DNA from: Acephala macrosclerotiorum
Taxonomy: Eukaryota > Ascomycota > Leotiomycetes > Helotiales > Mollisiaceae
Direction: 5' to 3'
NCBI GenBank assembly: GCA_014904845.1
Contig: MU119496.1
Coordinates: 1-63,841, forward strand
DNA length: 63,841 bases
Made by a program: the position numbers and the translations under genes. The notes under the pieces were generated by a model, which made no database searches, had not been told where the DNA came from, and saw only the letters and a list, made by a program, of their open reading frames with translations. Shown in pieces: positions 25,432 to 37,520 of this stretch (within the stretch, counting starts at the first letter, position 1; each line of letters begins with the position of its first letter).

Positions 25432-25711
25432 TATAAAATAAATTAATAAACAATATTTAATAATCGAATTATAAAAATTTAAAATTACGTAATAAAATCT
25501 CGAATAATAAAATTTAAATTAAAATTAAAATTTCAATAAACGCGAAAATTTTATATATATAAAATTTTTTTTAATAAATAAAATTTTTTTATTTAATTTA
25601 AATAAATTAATTTAATAAATTAATTAATAATTAATAATAATTTTATTTAAATTTTTTAGTTTTTATTATATATATTTAATTAATAATATATTTAATAATT
25701 AATTTATTATA
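25432..25711 (+). repeat. Long direct repeat, right copy
   Basis: Matches 10518-10861 almost end to end but lacks the 49-bp duplication. If the two are LTRs of one old element, removing copy A (about 7.96 kb) leaves about 7.2 kb. That element would contain the Copia pol remnant at 14500-15490. Confidence 0.5.
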
Positions 25712-26127
25712 ATTAAAACTCGTAATATAATAAAAAATTTTTTAATATTTTATTGTAATTTAAATTTGAATTTTATAAAAAATAAAAAATAAAAAATATA
25801 ATAAATATAAAAATTATAATTAAAAAATAATAAAAAATATTAATATTTAATATTCGAATAAATTTTATATATATTCGAATATTATTTTTAAATAAATTTA
25901 TTAAATTTATTATAATAAATAATATTATAAATAATTAATAATTTATAAATTCTTATTTCAAATATAAATATTATTATTAATAAATTTAAATTTTTTAAAA
26001 AAATAAAAAAAAATATTTAAAAAACGAATTAAAAAATAAACGTAATAAATATATTTATTAAAATTTGAAAAAAAAATATTTAAATTAATATTCGATTTTT
26101 AATTTTAATTAAAAATTTATATAAAAT

Positions 26128-26340
26128 AAAAATTTAATCGAATTTATTATTAAAAATTTTCACGTGTTATATTATTTTAAATAAAATTTAAATAATTATA
26201 TTCGATAAAATAATTAAATTCGTAATAAAAAAATTAAACTCGAATTTATTATTAAAAATTTTTATATATTATTTTATTTTAAATAAAATTTAAACGATTA
26301 TATTCAATAAAAAAATTAAATTCGTAAATTAATATAATTT
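26128..26340. repeat. 102-bp tandem duplication, RIPed
   Basis: 'cgaatttattattaaaaa' occurs at 26139 and 26241, with matching flanking sequence through 'ttaaattcgtaa'. The two copies differ mainly by C/T and G/A. Confidence 0.7.
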
Positions 26341-27229
26341 TAAATAAAAAAATTAAATTCGTTTTAAATATATTTATAAATTATAATAAATTTTAAAAGA
26401 AACTTATTATATATACAATAAATATATTATAAAATAAAATAAAAATTTCGAAAAAAAAAAATATATAAAATCGTAAAAGTAAATTTTTTTTTAAAAAAAA
26501 AAAATTAAATTCAATATTTAAATAAATTTAATAAATAAATTCTTTTTTATTTATAAAATTCAATATTATTAATAAAATTTTCATACGAAATAATTATAAA
26601 TTAATTTTATAAAATCAATTGAAAATTTAAATATTTTTTAATATTATTTAATATTTTTTTTAAAAAAATTATATTAAATTAAAAATATTAATATTATATA
26701 TATATAAATTAAATATAATAATTTTTTAAATTTTTATTATTTTAAATTTAAAAATTTAATTATTCGAAAAAAAAATTATATTTTTATATAATATTAAATA
26801 AATTTTTTTAATATTATAATAATATAATATATAATAATTTATATTTATTTTAATTAAATATATATTTTTTTATTATTTTTATTTTATTTTATAATTTCAA
26901 ATTTTAATTATAACGTTTAAATAATAATTTTTTAATAATTTTTTTATTTTTTATTTATATAAATTTTTTTTTATTAATATAAATTATATAATTTTTTTTT
27001 ATTTTTTTTATTAATTTAAAAATCAATAATTAATTATTTTTAATTATTATATATAAAATAAAAATTAAATCGAAAATAATATTAATTTATAAATATTATT
27101 AATATATATATATTTATTTTTTCTTATTATAAAATAAATTAATTAATTTAAAAAAAAAATTTAATTTATAATTTCGATTAATTTAATATATATTCGATTA
27201 TTTTATTTCGATTTTAATTTTATTTAATT

Positions 27230-27360
27230 TTAAAATCGTAAAAAATTTATAATTAATTATTTTTAAAATTTATCGATTAAAAAAATTAATAATTAAATAT
27301 TTTTAAATTTTATCGATCGAAAAAATTAATAATTAATTATTTTTACATTTTAAAATTAAT
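27230..27360. repeat. Short ~40-bp tandem repeat, RIPed
   Basis: 'ttatcgat..aaaaaattaataatt' begins at about 27271 and 27311, with a further partial unit near 27485. Confidence 0.55.
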
Positions 27361-28093
27361 TTTAATTTTATTTTAATTTTTTTTTTCGAAATTCATTTTA
27401 TAATTATAATTTATTATTATATTAAATATTTAATAATTTTAAATTAAAACGAACGAATAAATATATAAAAATTATAAAATAAAAATAATATTCTCGATTA
27501 AAAAAATTAATAATTAATTATTTTCAATTTTCAATTTTACGATTATTAATAATAATATTTATAATCGTTTTCAAAGTATTAAAAAATATTTTTTTATTTT
27601 TATTTTGAAATATATTAATATTTTTATAATTTATTTCGTTTTATTTTTTAATTTAAAAATCGTTTTTATATTTTTAAAAAATATATTTCTATTTTTATTT
27701 GAAAATATATTTCGATTTTTAATAAATTAATAATTTTTAACGATTTTAATAATTTATTTTATTAATATTAATAAATAAATTTATAAATTTATTTATTTAA
27801 ATCAAATTAATAATCGTATTTTTATAAATATATTATATTTGTTTTTTTATTATTTTTTTATATTTTTATTAATATATATTAAAATTTAATTTATTTAAAA
27901 AAAAAAATTATAAATTTTTTTTTTTTTAATTTTAAATTTGAAAAAATTTATAAAAACGTAATATTCGATTTAAAACATTAATTAATAATTTTTTTTTTTT
28001 AAATATATAAAATTATAAAAAAATTTAATAATATTTTAAACGTTTAATAAACGTAAAAATTATTATTAATTGAATTTAAAAATTATTTATTTA

Positions 28094-29336
28094 TTCGATT
28101 TAAAAATTAATATTAATTTTTTTATATATACGTAATATTAATATTTTTTATAATAAACGATTTTATTTAAATTTAATCGAAAGATTTAAATATAACGATT
28201 TAATTAATTTATTTAAAAATTTTACGATTTTGTAATTTCGAATTAATATATAATCTATTTAATAAAAAATATTAAAATTTTACAATGATAATTAATTTAC
28301 AATTTTTAATTATTAATTAATTTAAATGGTATAAAACTCGTAAATAAATTAAAATTTAATTAAATATATTTAAATTTTAAATAATTTTATTAATTTATTA
28401 TAAAATAAATTAATAAAATATAATTGTATTTAATTAAAATCACGATTATAAATTTTTTAAATACGTTTTGATTTTAAATATTAAATACTAAGTATTAAAA
28501 TATTAAAATTTTATTTTATAATTATATAATTTTTGAAAAAAGTTTTAAAAGATTTTTTTTTTAAAATTATATAAAAAAAATAATTTAAATTAATTAAAAT
28601 AATCGTAATAATTTAATATAAAAAACGAAAATTTTAAAAAAAAAATTTTTAATATAAAATTTTATTAATAATATATTTTTATAATTGTATAATTTTTAAA
28701 AAAGAAATTTAAAAATTTCTTTTTAAAATTTTATATTAAATAAAATAATTTAAATTAATTAAATCGATCGTAATAATTTAATATAAAAAACGAAAATTTT
28801 AAAAAATGTTTTTTAATATAAAATTTTATAATAAATAAAATTTTATTTAAAGTATTAAAATATTTAAATATTAAAATAATTGTATAATTTTTAAAAAAAA
28901 TTTTAAAATTTTTTTTTTTGAAATTATATATTAAAAAAAATAATTTAAATTAATTAAATCGATTGTAATAATTCAATATAAAAAAAAAAAATTTTAAAAA
29001 AAAAAATTTTAATAATATAAAATTTTGTAATAAATATATTTTTATTTAAAATACTAATAAATTTATTAATTTATTAATTTTATTATTTAATAAAATTTAA
29101 AATTATTATTTTATTTTTAAATATTTATAAAACGTTCAAATTAAAAATTATTAATTTGAAACTTAAAATAAAAACAAATTACTAAAATTGAAATCTTTAT
29201 AATTTTTCGTAAAAACGTTTTTATAAAATTTACGATATAAAATATACGTCGAATAAAAAAAAAAACTTGTTTATTATTAATTCGTTTATAAATCGTCGAA
29301 CGAGTTTTTTTTTTTTAAAATAAAAAAAAATATTTT
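28094..29336. mobile_element. Second copy of the hairpin-ended element, heavily RIPed, with expanded internal module
   Basis: Collinear with 18569-19554 from the left edge ('ttcgat.taaaaa.taatattaa') to the right hairpin. Differences are almost all C-to-T or G-to-A, while CpG sites are kept: acgtcga is intact beside aaacttgttt where the other copy has agcccgtccg. It is longer because a module present once in the other copy (about 19090-19235) occurs three times here. The 'atcgtaata' landmarks are at 28602, 28767 and 28962 (spacing 165 and 195 bp). Confidence 0.65.
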
Positions 29337-29377
29337 ATTTAATAAATATATATTATAATATTGATATTTAATAAATA

Positions 29378-29378
<1 letters not shown>

Positions 29379-29456
<78 letters not shown>
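29379..29456. repeat. (ATT)n microsatellite, about 26 units
   Basis: Uninterrupted trinucleotide array. It begins about 40 bp right of the end of the preceding element. On the minus strand it produces a meaningless poly-Asn open frame. Confidence 0.95.
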
Positions 29457-30843
29457 TAATTTTTTCAAAAAAAATCGTAAATTTTATTAACGTTTTTTTT
29501 TATTCGTTTAATAATATAATATAATAATTAAAATTTATTTAATATATTTATTTTAAATACAAAATAAAATAATATTATAAATAATCGAAAAAAAAAAATT
29601 TATTATTTTTTAAATAATAATAATTAAATGAATTTAATAGTTTTTTTTATTATTATATTTATTATATATTTATAATATTTTTATTTTTATTTTTTTAATA
29701 TAATATTTAAATCGTAAATAAATTTTATATAAAAAAAATTTAATTTTCAATTTAAAATAAATTATTTTAAATTTTTTTTATATTAATATATATATTATTT
29801 ATATTTATATTGAATTTTTATAATTAAATTTATTTTTTAAAAATATATTATTTTTTATACGTTTATTATTATTTTAAATTTAATAATTTATTATAAAAAT
29901 TTAATAAAAAATTTTAAAATAATATTAATTATTTTAAAATAAAAATAAAATTTTTTAAAAAATATTTATAATAATTTTAAATATTATTAATTATATTATA
30001 TTAAATTAAAAATAAAATAATAATAAATTTTTATAATTTTATTATTAAATTTATTAAAAATAAATTTTTTTTTAAAAAAAATTAATAATATTTATTTATA
30101 AAATCTTTTTAAAAAATTTATTAATTTTAATTAAATAATTTATTTTAATAATAAAAAATTTTATATTAATAAAAATAATTTTTAATTTTTATTATTTTAA
30201 TTTTTATTAATATATAAATTATTTTTAAATTCGTTTTAAAATATTTAATATATATTATAAATATAATTTTAATTTTAATTTAAACTTTTATTTAAAACTT
30301 TTTTCAATGAATTTAATATTTATTTTATTATATTAATTTTTTATTTTTTATTTTTTTATATATTTTCATTTGATTTTTATTATATATTTTTTTTCGTTTA
30401 ATTAATTTTTCAAAATATTTTATTTATTAATCGAATTAAATTAATTTTTTTTTATTTAATCGATTTTTTAAAATATTTTATTTATTAATCGAATCGAATT
30501 AATTATCGTTATATAAATTATATTAATATTAATATTTTATTTTTTAAAATTTTAATTTATTTTTTAAAATTTTTTATTATTATTATTAATATTCGATATT
30601 ATTGTTTTTTTTTATTAAAATTTACAATTTTAAAAAAAATTATTTTAAATAAATTTTATTTATTATTTAAATTTTTTTTTATAATTATAAAAATTTTAAA
30701 TTTTTATTTTTAAATAAAAATTTAAATTTATATTTTTTTTTTTAATTTTTTTAATTTTTATAATTTTTATAAATTTTATATTTTAATTATATATATTAAT
30801 TTATATTTATTTAAAATTTTATTTATATTAATCGTTTTATATT

Positions 30844-31051
30844 TGTTAGTATTACTAAGAATACTTATTATTAATAATAAACTAAAAACGAAATAAACAA
30901 ATAAATTAAATAATTCGTTGATTGATTATAAGTTCTAAATCTAATAAACGCGCAAAAATTGAAAAATATAATCTCAATTCTAGCGCAAGCGGCGCTAATC
31001 CCGATTTGATCTAGTATCGCACGTGACTACTAAACTAATATTGTACTCACA
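30844..31051 (-). repeat. 3' LTR of copy B
   Basis: TG...CA ends: it starts TGTTAGTATTAC and ends ATTGTACTCACA on the plus strand. It aligns along its whole length with 43264-43472. A GC-rich core (agcgcaagcggcgct) forms a 5-bp stem and has escaped RIP in both LTRs. Confidence 0.8.
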
Positions 31052-31072
31052 TTAGTAGTTCTTTTTTTGTAA
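31052..31072 (-). promoter_or_regulatory. Putative polypurine tract of copy B
   Basis: On the minus strand, aaaaaaagaactactaa directly precedes TGTGAGTAC. The same type of tract (aaaaaaagaattaccaa) precedes the 3' LTR of the family-1 element at 41474. This supports the minus-strand orientation. Confidence 0.5.
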
Positions 31073-31349
31073 TAAGAACTGGTCCAATTCAATTATCTAA
31101 AAAACGCTATTATTTTTTTTTTTATCGTAATTTATTAATACGTAAAACTCGCTAATATTTTAATACAAAAATCATATAATTAAATTTTGAAAATAATGCT
31201 AGTAAATTAATACTATTTTCGAAGTTCGTCAAAAATTATAAATATCGAGATTAAAATAATTCTTTTTTTATTATTTTTATAAATCAAATAATTACAAAAT
31301 TCGAAATATAATACAAAAATTTTTTTTTTTTTATTTTTTTTTTTAAAAA

Positions 31350-31352
<3 letters not shown>

Positions 31353-31397
<45 letters not shown>
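31353..31397. repeat. Poly-T run of 45
   Basis: Uninterrupted T run, followed to 31440 by further T-rich sequence. It lies between the RNase H end and the 3' LTR of copy B. Confidence 0.9.
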
Positions 31398-31399
<2 letters not shown>

Positions 31400-31449
31400 T
31401 TTTTTTTTCGTTTCTTTTTTTTTTTTTTTTTTTTTTTCTTTTTTAAAGT

Positions 31450-33800
31450 TTTATTAAGTATTGATTTTATTATAATATTTATTAAATTATTTTGATTATT
31501 GATTTATTAAATTTTTTATAATTTTTTACGTTTATACAATTAATAAAAAATTATAATATCGATTATAAAACGTTTTTTTTTGATCGTTCTCAATTTGATT
31601 AAATACTCGTATAACGAATATAAGTTTGTATAAACGATTATCGAGATTTTAAAAAAATCGAATTATTAAATAATTATATTAATAATAAATTCGATTACAA
31701 TTATTATATCGATTTTTTTTATTATACTATATATCTCAAAAATTAAAACGCTTCTAATAACGCGTTTATTTTTAATAGAATTGTAATAAATAAAAAATTT
31801 TTTGATTTCGAACTTTTTATTATTCAATTAATGTTTATTTATTAGAATAATTTTATATTCAATTTAAAAATTAAAATTTTTATTATTTGCAAATAAATTA
31901 TTAATAAAAACAAAAAATTTCGTCGTAAATAAATCGAAAGTAATATATTTAAATTTTCGATTTAAGTTTTTAATCTACTATTTTAATTTTTTATTCAATG
32001 TAACAATTTTTTTTTTCGTTAAATTTTAATATTAAATAATAATAAACAAATCGAAAATTGTTTCAAATTAATAAATTGTAATAATATAAATTTTTTTAAT
32101 TCGTTGTTTTTAATATTTAATTTGAAAATTAAATAATTTAATTTTTTTATTGTAATTAAATTGTATTTTTGAATTAAATTAAAATGCATTTATTGAAAAT
32201 CAATAATATTTCTAATATTAAAACTTTTTTAAATTTAATCAAAAATTTAATTTTATTGAATTCGTTTTTTTTAAAAATAAAAATTTTTTTTTTTATTAGT
32301 ATAAACGTATCGTCGATTTACATTTTAATAATATTAAAAAGTTTTTTAATAATCGTAATTAGAAAATAAAAATCGTATATTAACGTAATTATAAATAGTT
32401 TTTTTTTATAATACTTATAATACGTAATTTATTAATATGTTTTTATTTTTGTAATTTTATACAAAAACTTTAAAATAATTATAATTATATTTAATAAATA
32501 TAAATAGTAAATTTCTTTCGATAAACGTATTAATATAAATCGTTAAAAATTTGTTGTAAATTGAATATAAATTTAAATAATATTACGAAATTACATTCTA
32601 ATTTTTTTGTTTAAAAATTAAACTAAAAAAAGTATTAAAACGACAATTAATTATTAATTAATTCTTTGTATTATCGAGAATTGCATAAAAATTATTTCTT
32701 TTTTTTCGTTATTATATTTTTAAATTACTAGTTTCGATTTTTCATAGAAAATATCGATAGTTTTACTTTTGATTTCATTGATTAATCTCGAATTGAAAAT
32801 TTGAATTTTAATATATTTACTAAAATCGTATTAAACGAAATTAAAATTTTTTTTATAATTAAATTATCGATTTTTTTCTTTTAAAACGCTTTAAATAATT
32901 GTTCAAAAATTGTAATTATATTTTTTTTTTGTAATTTTAATAATAATTCTATATTATTTTTTTTTTATTTATTATAAAAACTATAAAAATTTTAATTTTT
33001 TTAACAATAATAATAAAAAATTAATTATTAAAATTTTCGTAATTTTTTTTATTATTTTTAATAAAATTATAATATTTATTTTATTTAAATTTTTTATTAT
33101 ATACGTTTTTATTTCGTGATTTTTTTAAACGTTTTTAATTACACTTTTTAATTAGTTTTTCGTTTATTTCGTTCGATTAAAAAAAACAAATTTTTTTTTT
33201 TTGATTTTTTTAATTATTAATTCGATTATAAACTTTTAATATTCTTTTTTTCGTATAATAAAATTTAATAATTATTAAACGAAAATTAATCAACTCGTAA
33301 AATATATCGATTATACATATTTCTTTATTAATTATTAATAGTTTATATAGTTTTTTTTATTCGCTTTTTTTATATTAAATACGTACTTTAAATAGAATTA
33401 ATAAATTTAATATAAACTTCGTATTTAAATCGTTTTTTATTGAAAACGCGTTATTAATTTAACGTTAAATATATAAACAATATATTTTTTTAATAATTAC
33501 TCGAATTATTTCAATTTTTTTAATAATTAATAATAATAATACGTCGTTACTAATCATTCTAAAGTATACTTTAAAAACTAATAATATAAATACAATATCG
33601 TTCGATTTTATCGAATTATTAATAGTTTTAATTATTATTTGTAAGATTATATTTTTATTGATTTGTTTTTCGATTAATTCGTCGTAAATAATCTTATAAA
33701 CTCAATATAGTAAAATATAATATTTTTTTATTTTTTTTATATTATTATAAATTTCAACGAGTATTTTTTTGATTTCAATCGTTATTATTTTAATATTTTA
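31450..33800 (-). pseudogene. Decayed integrase / reverse transcriptase / RNase H of copy B
   Basis: Minus-strand reading with many stops. Around 33556-33640 the pattern IKTINNSIKSNDIVFILLVF matches the end of the fungal Copia integrase core. Around 32640-32800 FNSRLINEIK...YEKSKLVI matches the RT N-terminus. Around 31495-31570 KKKRFIIDIII...YKRKKL matches the RNase H end. The same blocks occur in the better-preserved family-1 elements here, which confirms the assignment. Not functional. Confidence 0.65.
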
Positions 33801-35375
33801 TTAAAATTTTATAAACGAGAAATTTTTTTCGATATCGTAAACAATATAATTTAATAATTTTTAATATATATCGATTTAATATATATATAATATATTTTAT
33901 ATTATTTTTATAAATATATTCTTTATGAATTTAATAATTTAAAATACTATAAACGAATTTATTACTTGTAAAACTAGTTTTCTTTTTAAATATAAAACGT
34001 TAATAATAATCGAATAATTGAATTTATAATTATTTTACAAAATAAATTTGAATTTTTTAAGTAATTATTTATATATTTAATAATAATAATAATATTTAAT
34101 AAAATACTAAATATATTTAATATTTATATTATAATTAATTCGTTAAAAAATTCTTATAAAACGTCGTACTAATAAATAATCAAAACGTTTATACAATTGA
34201 TATAGTTTTATATCGATAAAATAATTTCAAATTAAACTTTTTTTTGATTAATACAATAATATCTATAAATAGTTTTATTTTTTTATAATAAAAACGATTT
34301 TGTTTTTTTGAATCAAAATATTCTTTAAATTATCGAATTTTATACTTATAATATTTATATTTTAAATATAAAATAAAAAAAGTATATTTATAAAAACAAT
34401 ATAAAAAATAATAATATTTAATAAAATATCGATTCAAATAATTTTCTACGATAAAATAATGTTTTTATTAAAGCGAATTTTATGAATTTCGATTATAAAT
34501 ATATTTAATTAAATACTAATATCAAGTTTTTATAGTACTATAAATTGCGATTAATTAATAATTAATATTTTAGCGATTTTATTATTCGATATAATTTTTT
34601 GAAAAATTTCTAAAAAATATCGATTTTTAAAAGTAAAAAATAAATATTAATTCGATTCGAGTAATTCAAATTATAATAATAAAATATTAAATATATTTTT
34701 CTTTGTAATAATATAGCGAGTAAATTGATTATTTAAAATGATTATTGTTTGCGTATTATCGATTTTTTTAAGTTCAATAAAATAATTTTTATTCTCGTTT
34801 TTTATTTTTATATTTATTAGTAATTAATCAATTTTTATTATTTGATTATTTTTCGATAAACTTTTCATTTTTTCGATTTTAACGAAAAAATTCTAATAAT
34901 AAATTATTGTAATATTTCGATTTATCGTATATTGAATTTACTATTAAAACTTTGTATATATTTATTATCGTTTTTTTATCGTATATTTTATTGATTAATA
35001 TTTCGATTTACTATAAATATAGTATTTCTTTTAATATAATTCTCTTTAAAATCTATAATTTTTATAATATTTATTTCGAAAGTTTTTTCGATTTTAATAT
35101 TTTCAATTTTATACTCGATCGCGTTTTTTGTTTTATTCTCTATAAATACGATCGATTTAATTTTAATTGAATTCGTTTTTTTTTTAATTTTAAAAATAAA
35201 ATTTAAATTATATTATTATATTTCACGTGATCGCGTTACAATATTTACTATTGATCGCAATTCGATATAAACGTTTTTAAAAGTATTAATAAATTTATAA
35301 AAAATAAAATTGCATTTTTTAATATTTCGATAAATACTAATAATTTGATCTCGCAAACTATATTTCGTTTAATAT

Positions 35376-35604
35376 TGTCGGTTCAATCATGTGATCGCTT
35401 AAGCGATCGACTAGATGATCTTAGTTATGATTTCTATTGCCCTTGGCAATAGTTGCTCTAGCGTCCACTTTTTAATCTTACGTCTACTCTGTTTAATTAT
35501 ATAGGTAGAGAGATGTCCCTTCTAAAAAAAAGCAAACAGAATTGAATTATTGATACTAGACTAAGATTTTAGTATTTCGTGATTTGTTTTTAGACGTTTT
35601 AATA
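35376..35604 (+). repeat. 5' LTR of family-1 copy 1
   Basis: 229 bp, begins TGTCGGTTC and ends GTTTTAATA, where the final TA is a RIPed CA. It contains a perfect 16-bp palindrome gatcgcttaagcgatc (35393-35408) and an 8-bp stem/3-nt loop hairpin, ctattgcc ctt ggcaatag (35434-35452). Confidence 0.9.
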
Positions 35605-35900
35605 TTGATTAGTAATTGAATTCGTTCGATTATAGAGTAGTAAAGTTACTTACGAAGAGGCAACAATTAAATAAAATCGATCGAATAAAAAAGCTCAAAT
35701 TGTACGCAATCTACTGGTTCAATTGAACGTGAGAAAAAGTAGTTTTTATTTGTATTAAAAAAGACTACTAGATTTTCAAAGAATATTGCGATTCCACGCT
35801 TACTTTGTTTTCCCCGGCTTGAAACTGGTTAATTCTCTACTCCACGCTTTATCGCGTATTAACAACGAGTACTTTATTGTAACTTATTAAACAATACTAC

Positions 35901-35917
35901 AAAAAAAAAAAAAAAAA
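35901..35917 (+). repeat. Leader poly-A tract (A17)
   Basis: Lies in the untranslated leader between the 5' LTR and gag. The equivalent tract in copy 2 is 27 nt long (53793-53819), so the tract varies in length between copies. Confidence 0.85.
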
Positions 35918-36059
35918 CAATTCTTACGAGCCCGATACGAAGACTCGTCGAATCAATATATTTATCGAGTACAATACAACTCGATAAAATACTCTTCGAA
36001 AGTACGACTACATTCTCTCAAAGTACGATTTTAATCAAAGAAAAACTTTTCTACTATTT

Positions 36060-37520
36060 TTTTTACTTCTCGATTCAATACAATATACATTAGAATAAAT
36101 ATAGAGTTTCAAAGCGAGAAATAATCGGGACCATAAATTATAAATAGAATATAAAGAAACATTTCTAGAATAGACAAAAGAAATATTTAAAAAAAGAATA
36201 AATGAAAATACGAAAAGAAAACTACGTAAAACATTGCAAATAAATAAAGTATAAATATCGAAAAAACGATTTACTAAAGTCTTAAAAATATTAACAAACA
36301 TCGCAAATGAAAAGGAACAATCAAAGTAATCGTATAAAAAGATTATAAAAATGAGCTTAATAAGAAACTTCAACTCATAGAAAAATACAATCGATCCAGA
36401 AATAGAATAAACTCGAAAACTAGCGTTTTTTACCATTTTTATCGAGAAAATTAAAAAAATAGTATTGATATCTTCGAACTCCCTTCTTCAATTACCAAAA
36501 CTTGCTACAGGACTTTTTATAGAATAAACAACACTACTCGAACGTATAACACTTCAAAAACAATTCCAAGAACGCAATAAAACATTATTACTAGATTTAC
36601 TACTAAAGAATAAAAACTCGAAACAAAACTCGTCGTTTTTACCATCACCAGAAACTAAAAAACTACCAAAGAATTCTAATCAATCAATATACAATTTTAA
36701 TCGCGAGAATTAAATAATACCCAATCTCAATAGAAAATTAATTACTCTTATAAAAATTTACGACAACAAATTTAAATACTACGAAAAAAAAAATTTATTA
36801 AATATATTTATACGAATATTCGAAGATTTATATTCGAAAATAAACGTTAAATCTAAAAACTACTATAACGCGTTCTCGACTATATTTACCAACGAGATTA
36901 ACGAGTTTTATTACTAGAAACTCACTGGAAAAAGTTTACCCTTCAATAAAATAATTGAAATTGTAAAATCGAACTTCGAAACCGAAAAACGTCGAAATAA
37001 AATATTCAATTAATAGAATACGATTATACTCGCATTAATTCGAGCGCAAAACCCAAACAAAACGACCCTCGAATACTTCGAAATACTACGCCAAAAACTG
37101 ATCTAAAAATAGTTTAATCTACGTTCGAACATACAAACAAAAACTACTATACGAAACAAACTTTACTACGTTTACCGAAACGTACTAGAATACTATCAAA
37201 CGCTTTTTCGATTTTCACCGAATTTTCAAACGATATACAAAAACGTTCGCAACGCGATTTTACTTCAAACGAAAATAAAAACAGTTTTTAGAATTTTTAT
37301 AATCGAAAAAAAAAAAATCTACTAAAATATAATCGAATTATACTTCGTAAACCACAAATATCACAGTAAAAATACTCGATATAGTAATTAAACTAATTAC
37401 AAAAAATCGATAATATACTAAAACGAGAAAAAGTACTTCGTTTATAAAAATTCGAATTATTGAAATACTCACTATACGCTAAAAAAGAAAAAAAAAGCGT
37501 ACGACGATTTTAAAAAATCG
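36060..37520 (+). pseudogene. gag of family-1 Copia, copy 1 (RIP-inactivated)
   Basis: Forward translation from about 36060 shows an acidic, Glu/Lys-rich N-terminal region, then the conserved Copia gag body at about 36760-37270 (YYNAFSTIF...EFYY, then FETEKRR). A degenerate zinc-knuckle segment near 37330-37400 follows. Stops from CAA/CAG/TGG codons interrupt the frame throughout. The long antisense open frame at 36035-36436 is a shadow of this region. Gag would form the virus-like particle in the cytoplasm. Confidence 0.65.

Larger units (their letters stand above)
24105..30843. repeat. RIP-degraded AT-rich block 3
   Basis: Heavily RIPed DNA. Around 24950-25150 the plus frame is rich in Lys/Arg/Glu codons (e.g. 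EFENEKLKRKK), suggesting the basic tail of some transposon protein that I cannot assign. The direct repeat 25432-25711, tandem repeats near 26128-26340 and 27230-27360, and the hairpin-element copy at 28094-29336 are listed separately. I recognise nothing in 29460-30843. Confidence 0.6.

Noticed and set aside
18569..29336. The two hairpin-ended copies as LTRs of one 10.8-kb element
   Set aside because: The left copy is an insertion inside copy A while the right copy lies outside it. The copies have unequal length and very different RIP load, and no TG/CA ends are seen.
29286..29468. Poly-asparagine open frame on the minus strand
   Set aside because: It is only the translation of the (ATT)n microsatellite and has no flanking coding character.
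9301..30843. Mitochondrial DNA or a bacterial AT-rich genome as the source
   Set aside because: Residual C is almost confined to CpG, long frames are absent, and the contents are RIPed nuclear LTR retrotransposons. That is a RIP signature, not a low-GC coding genome.
36035..36436. 133-codon minus-strand hydrophobic frame, and its counterpart at 53340-53582
   Set aside because: It is the antisense shadow of the Glu/Lys-rich gag N-terminus of the two Copia copies; antisense of such codons reads as Phe/Leu/Ser.
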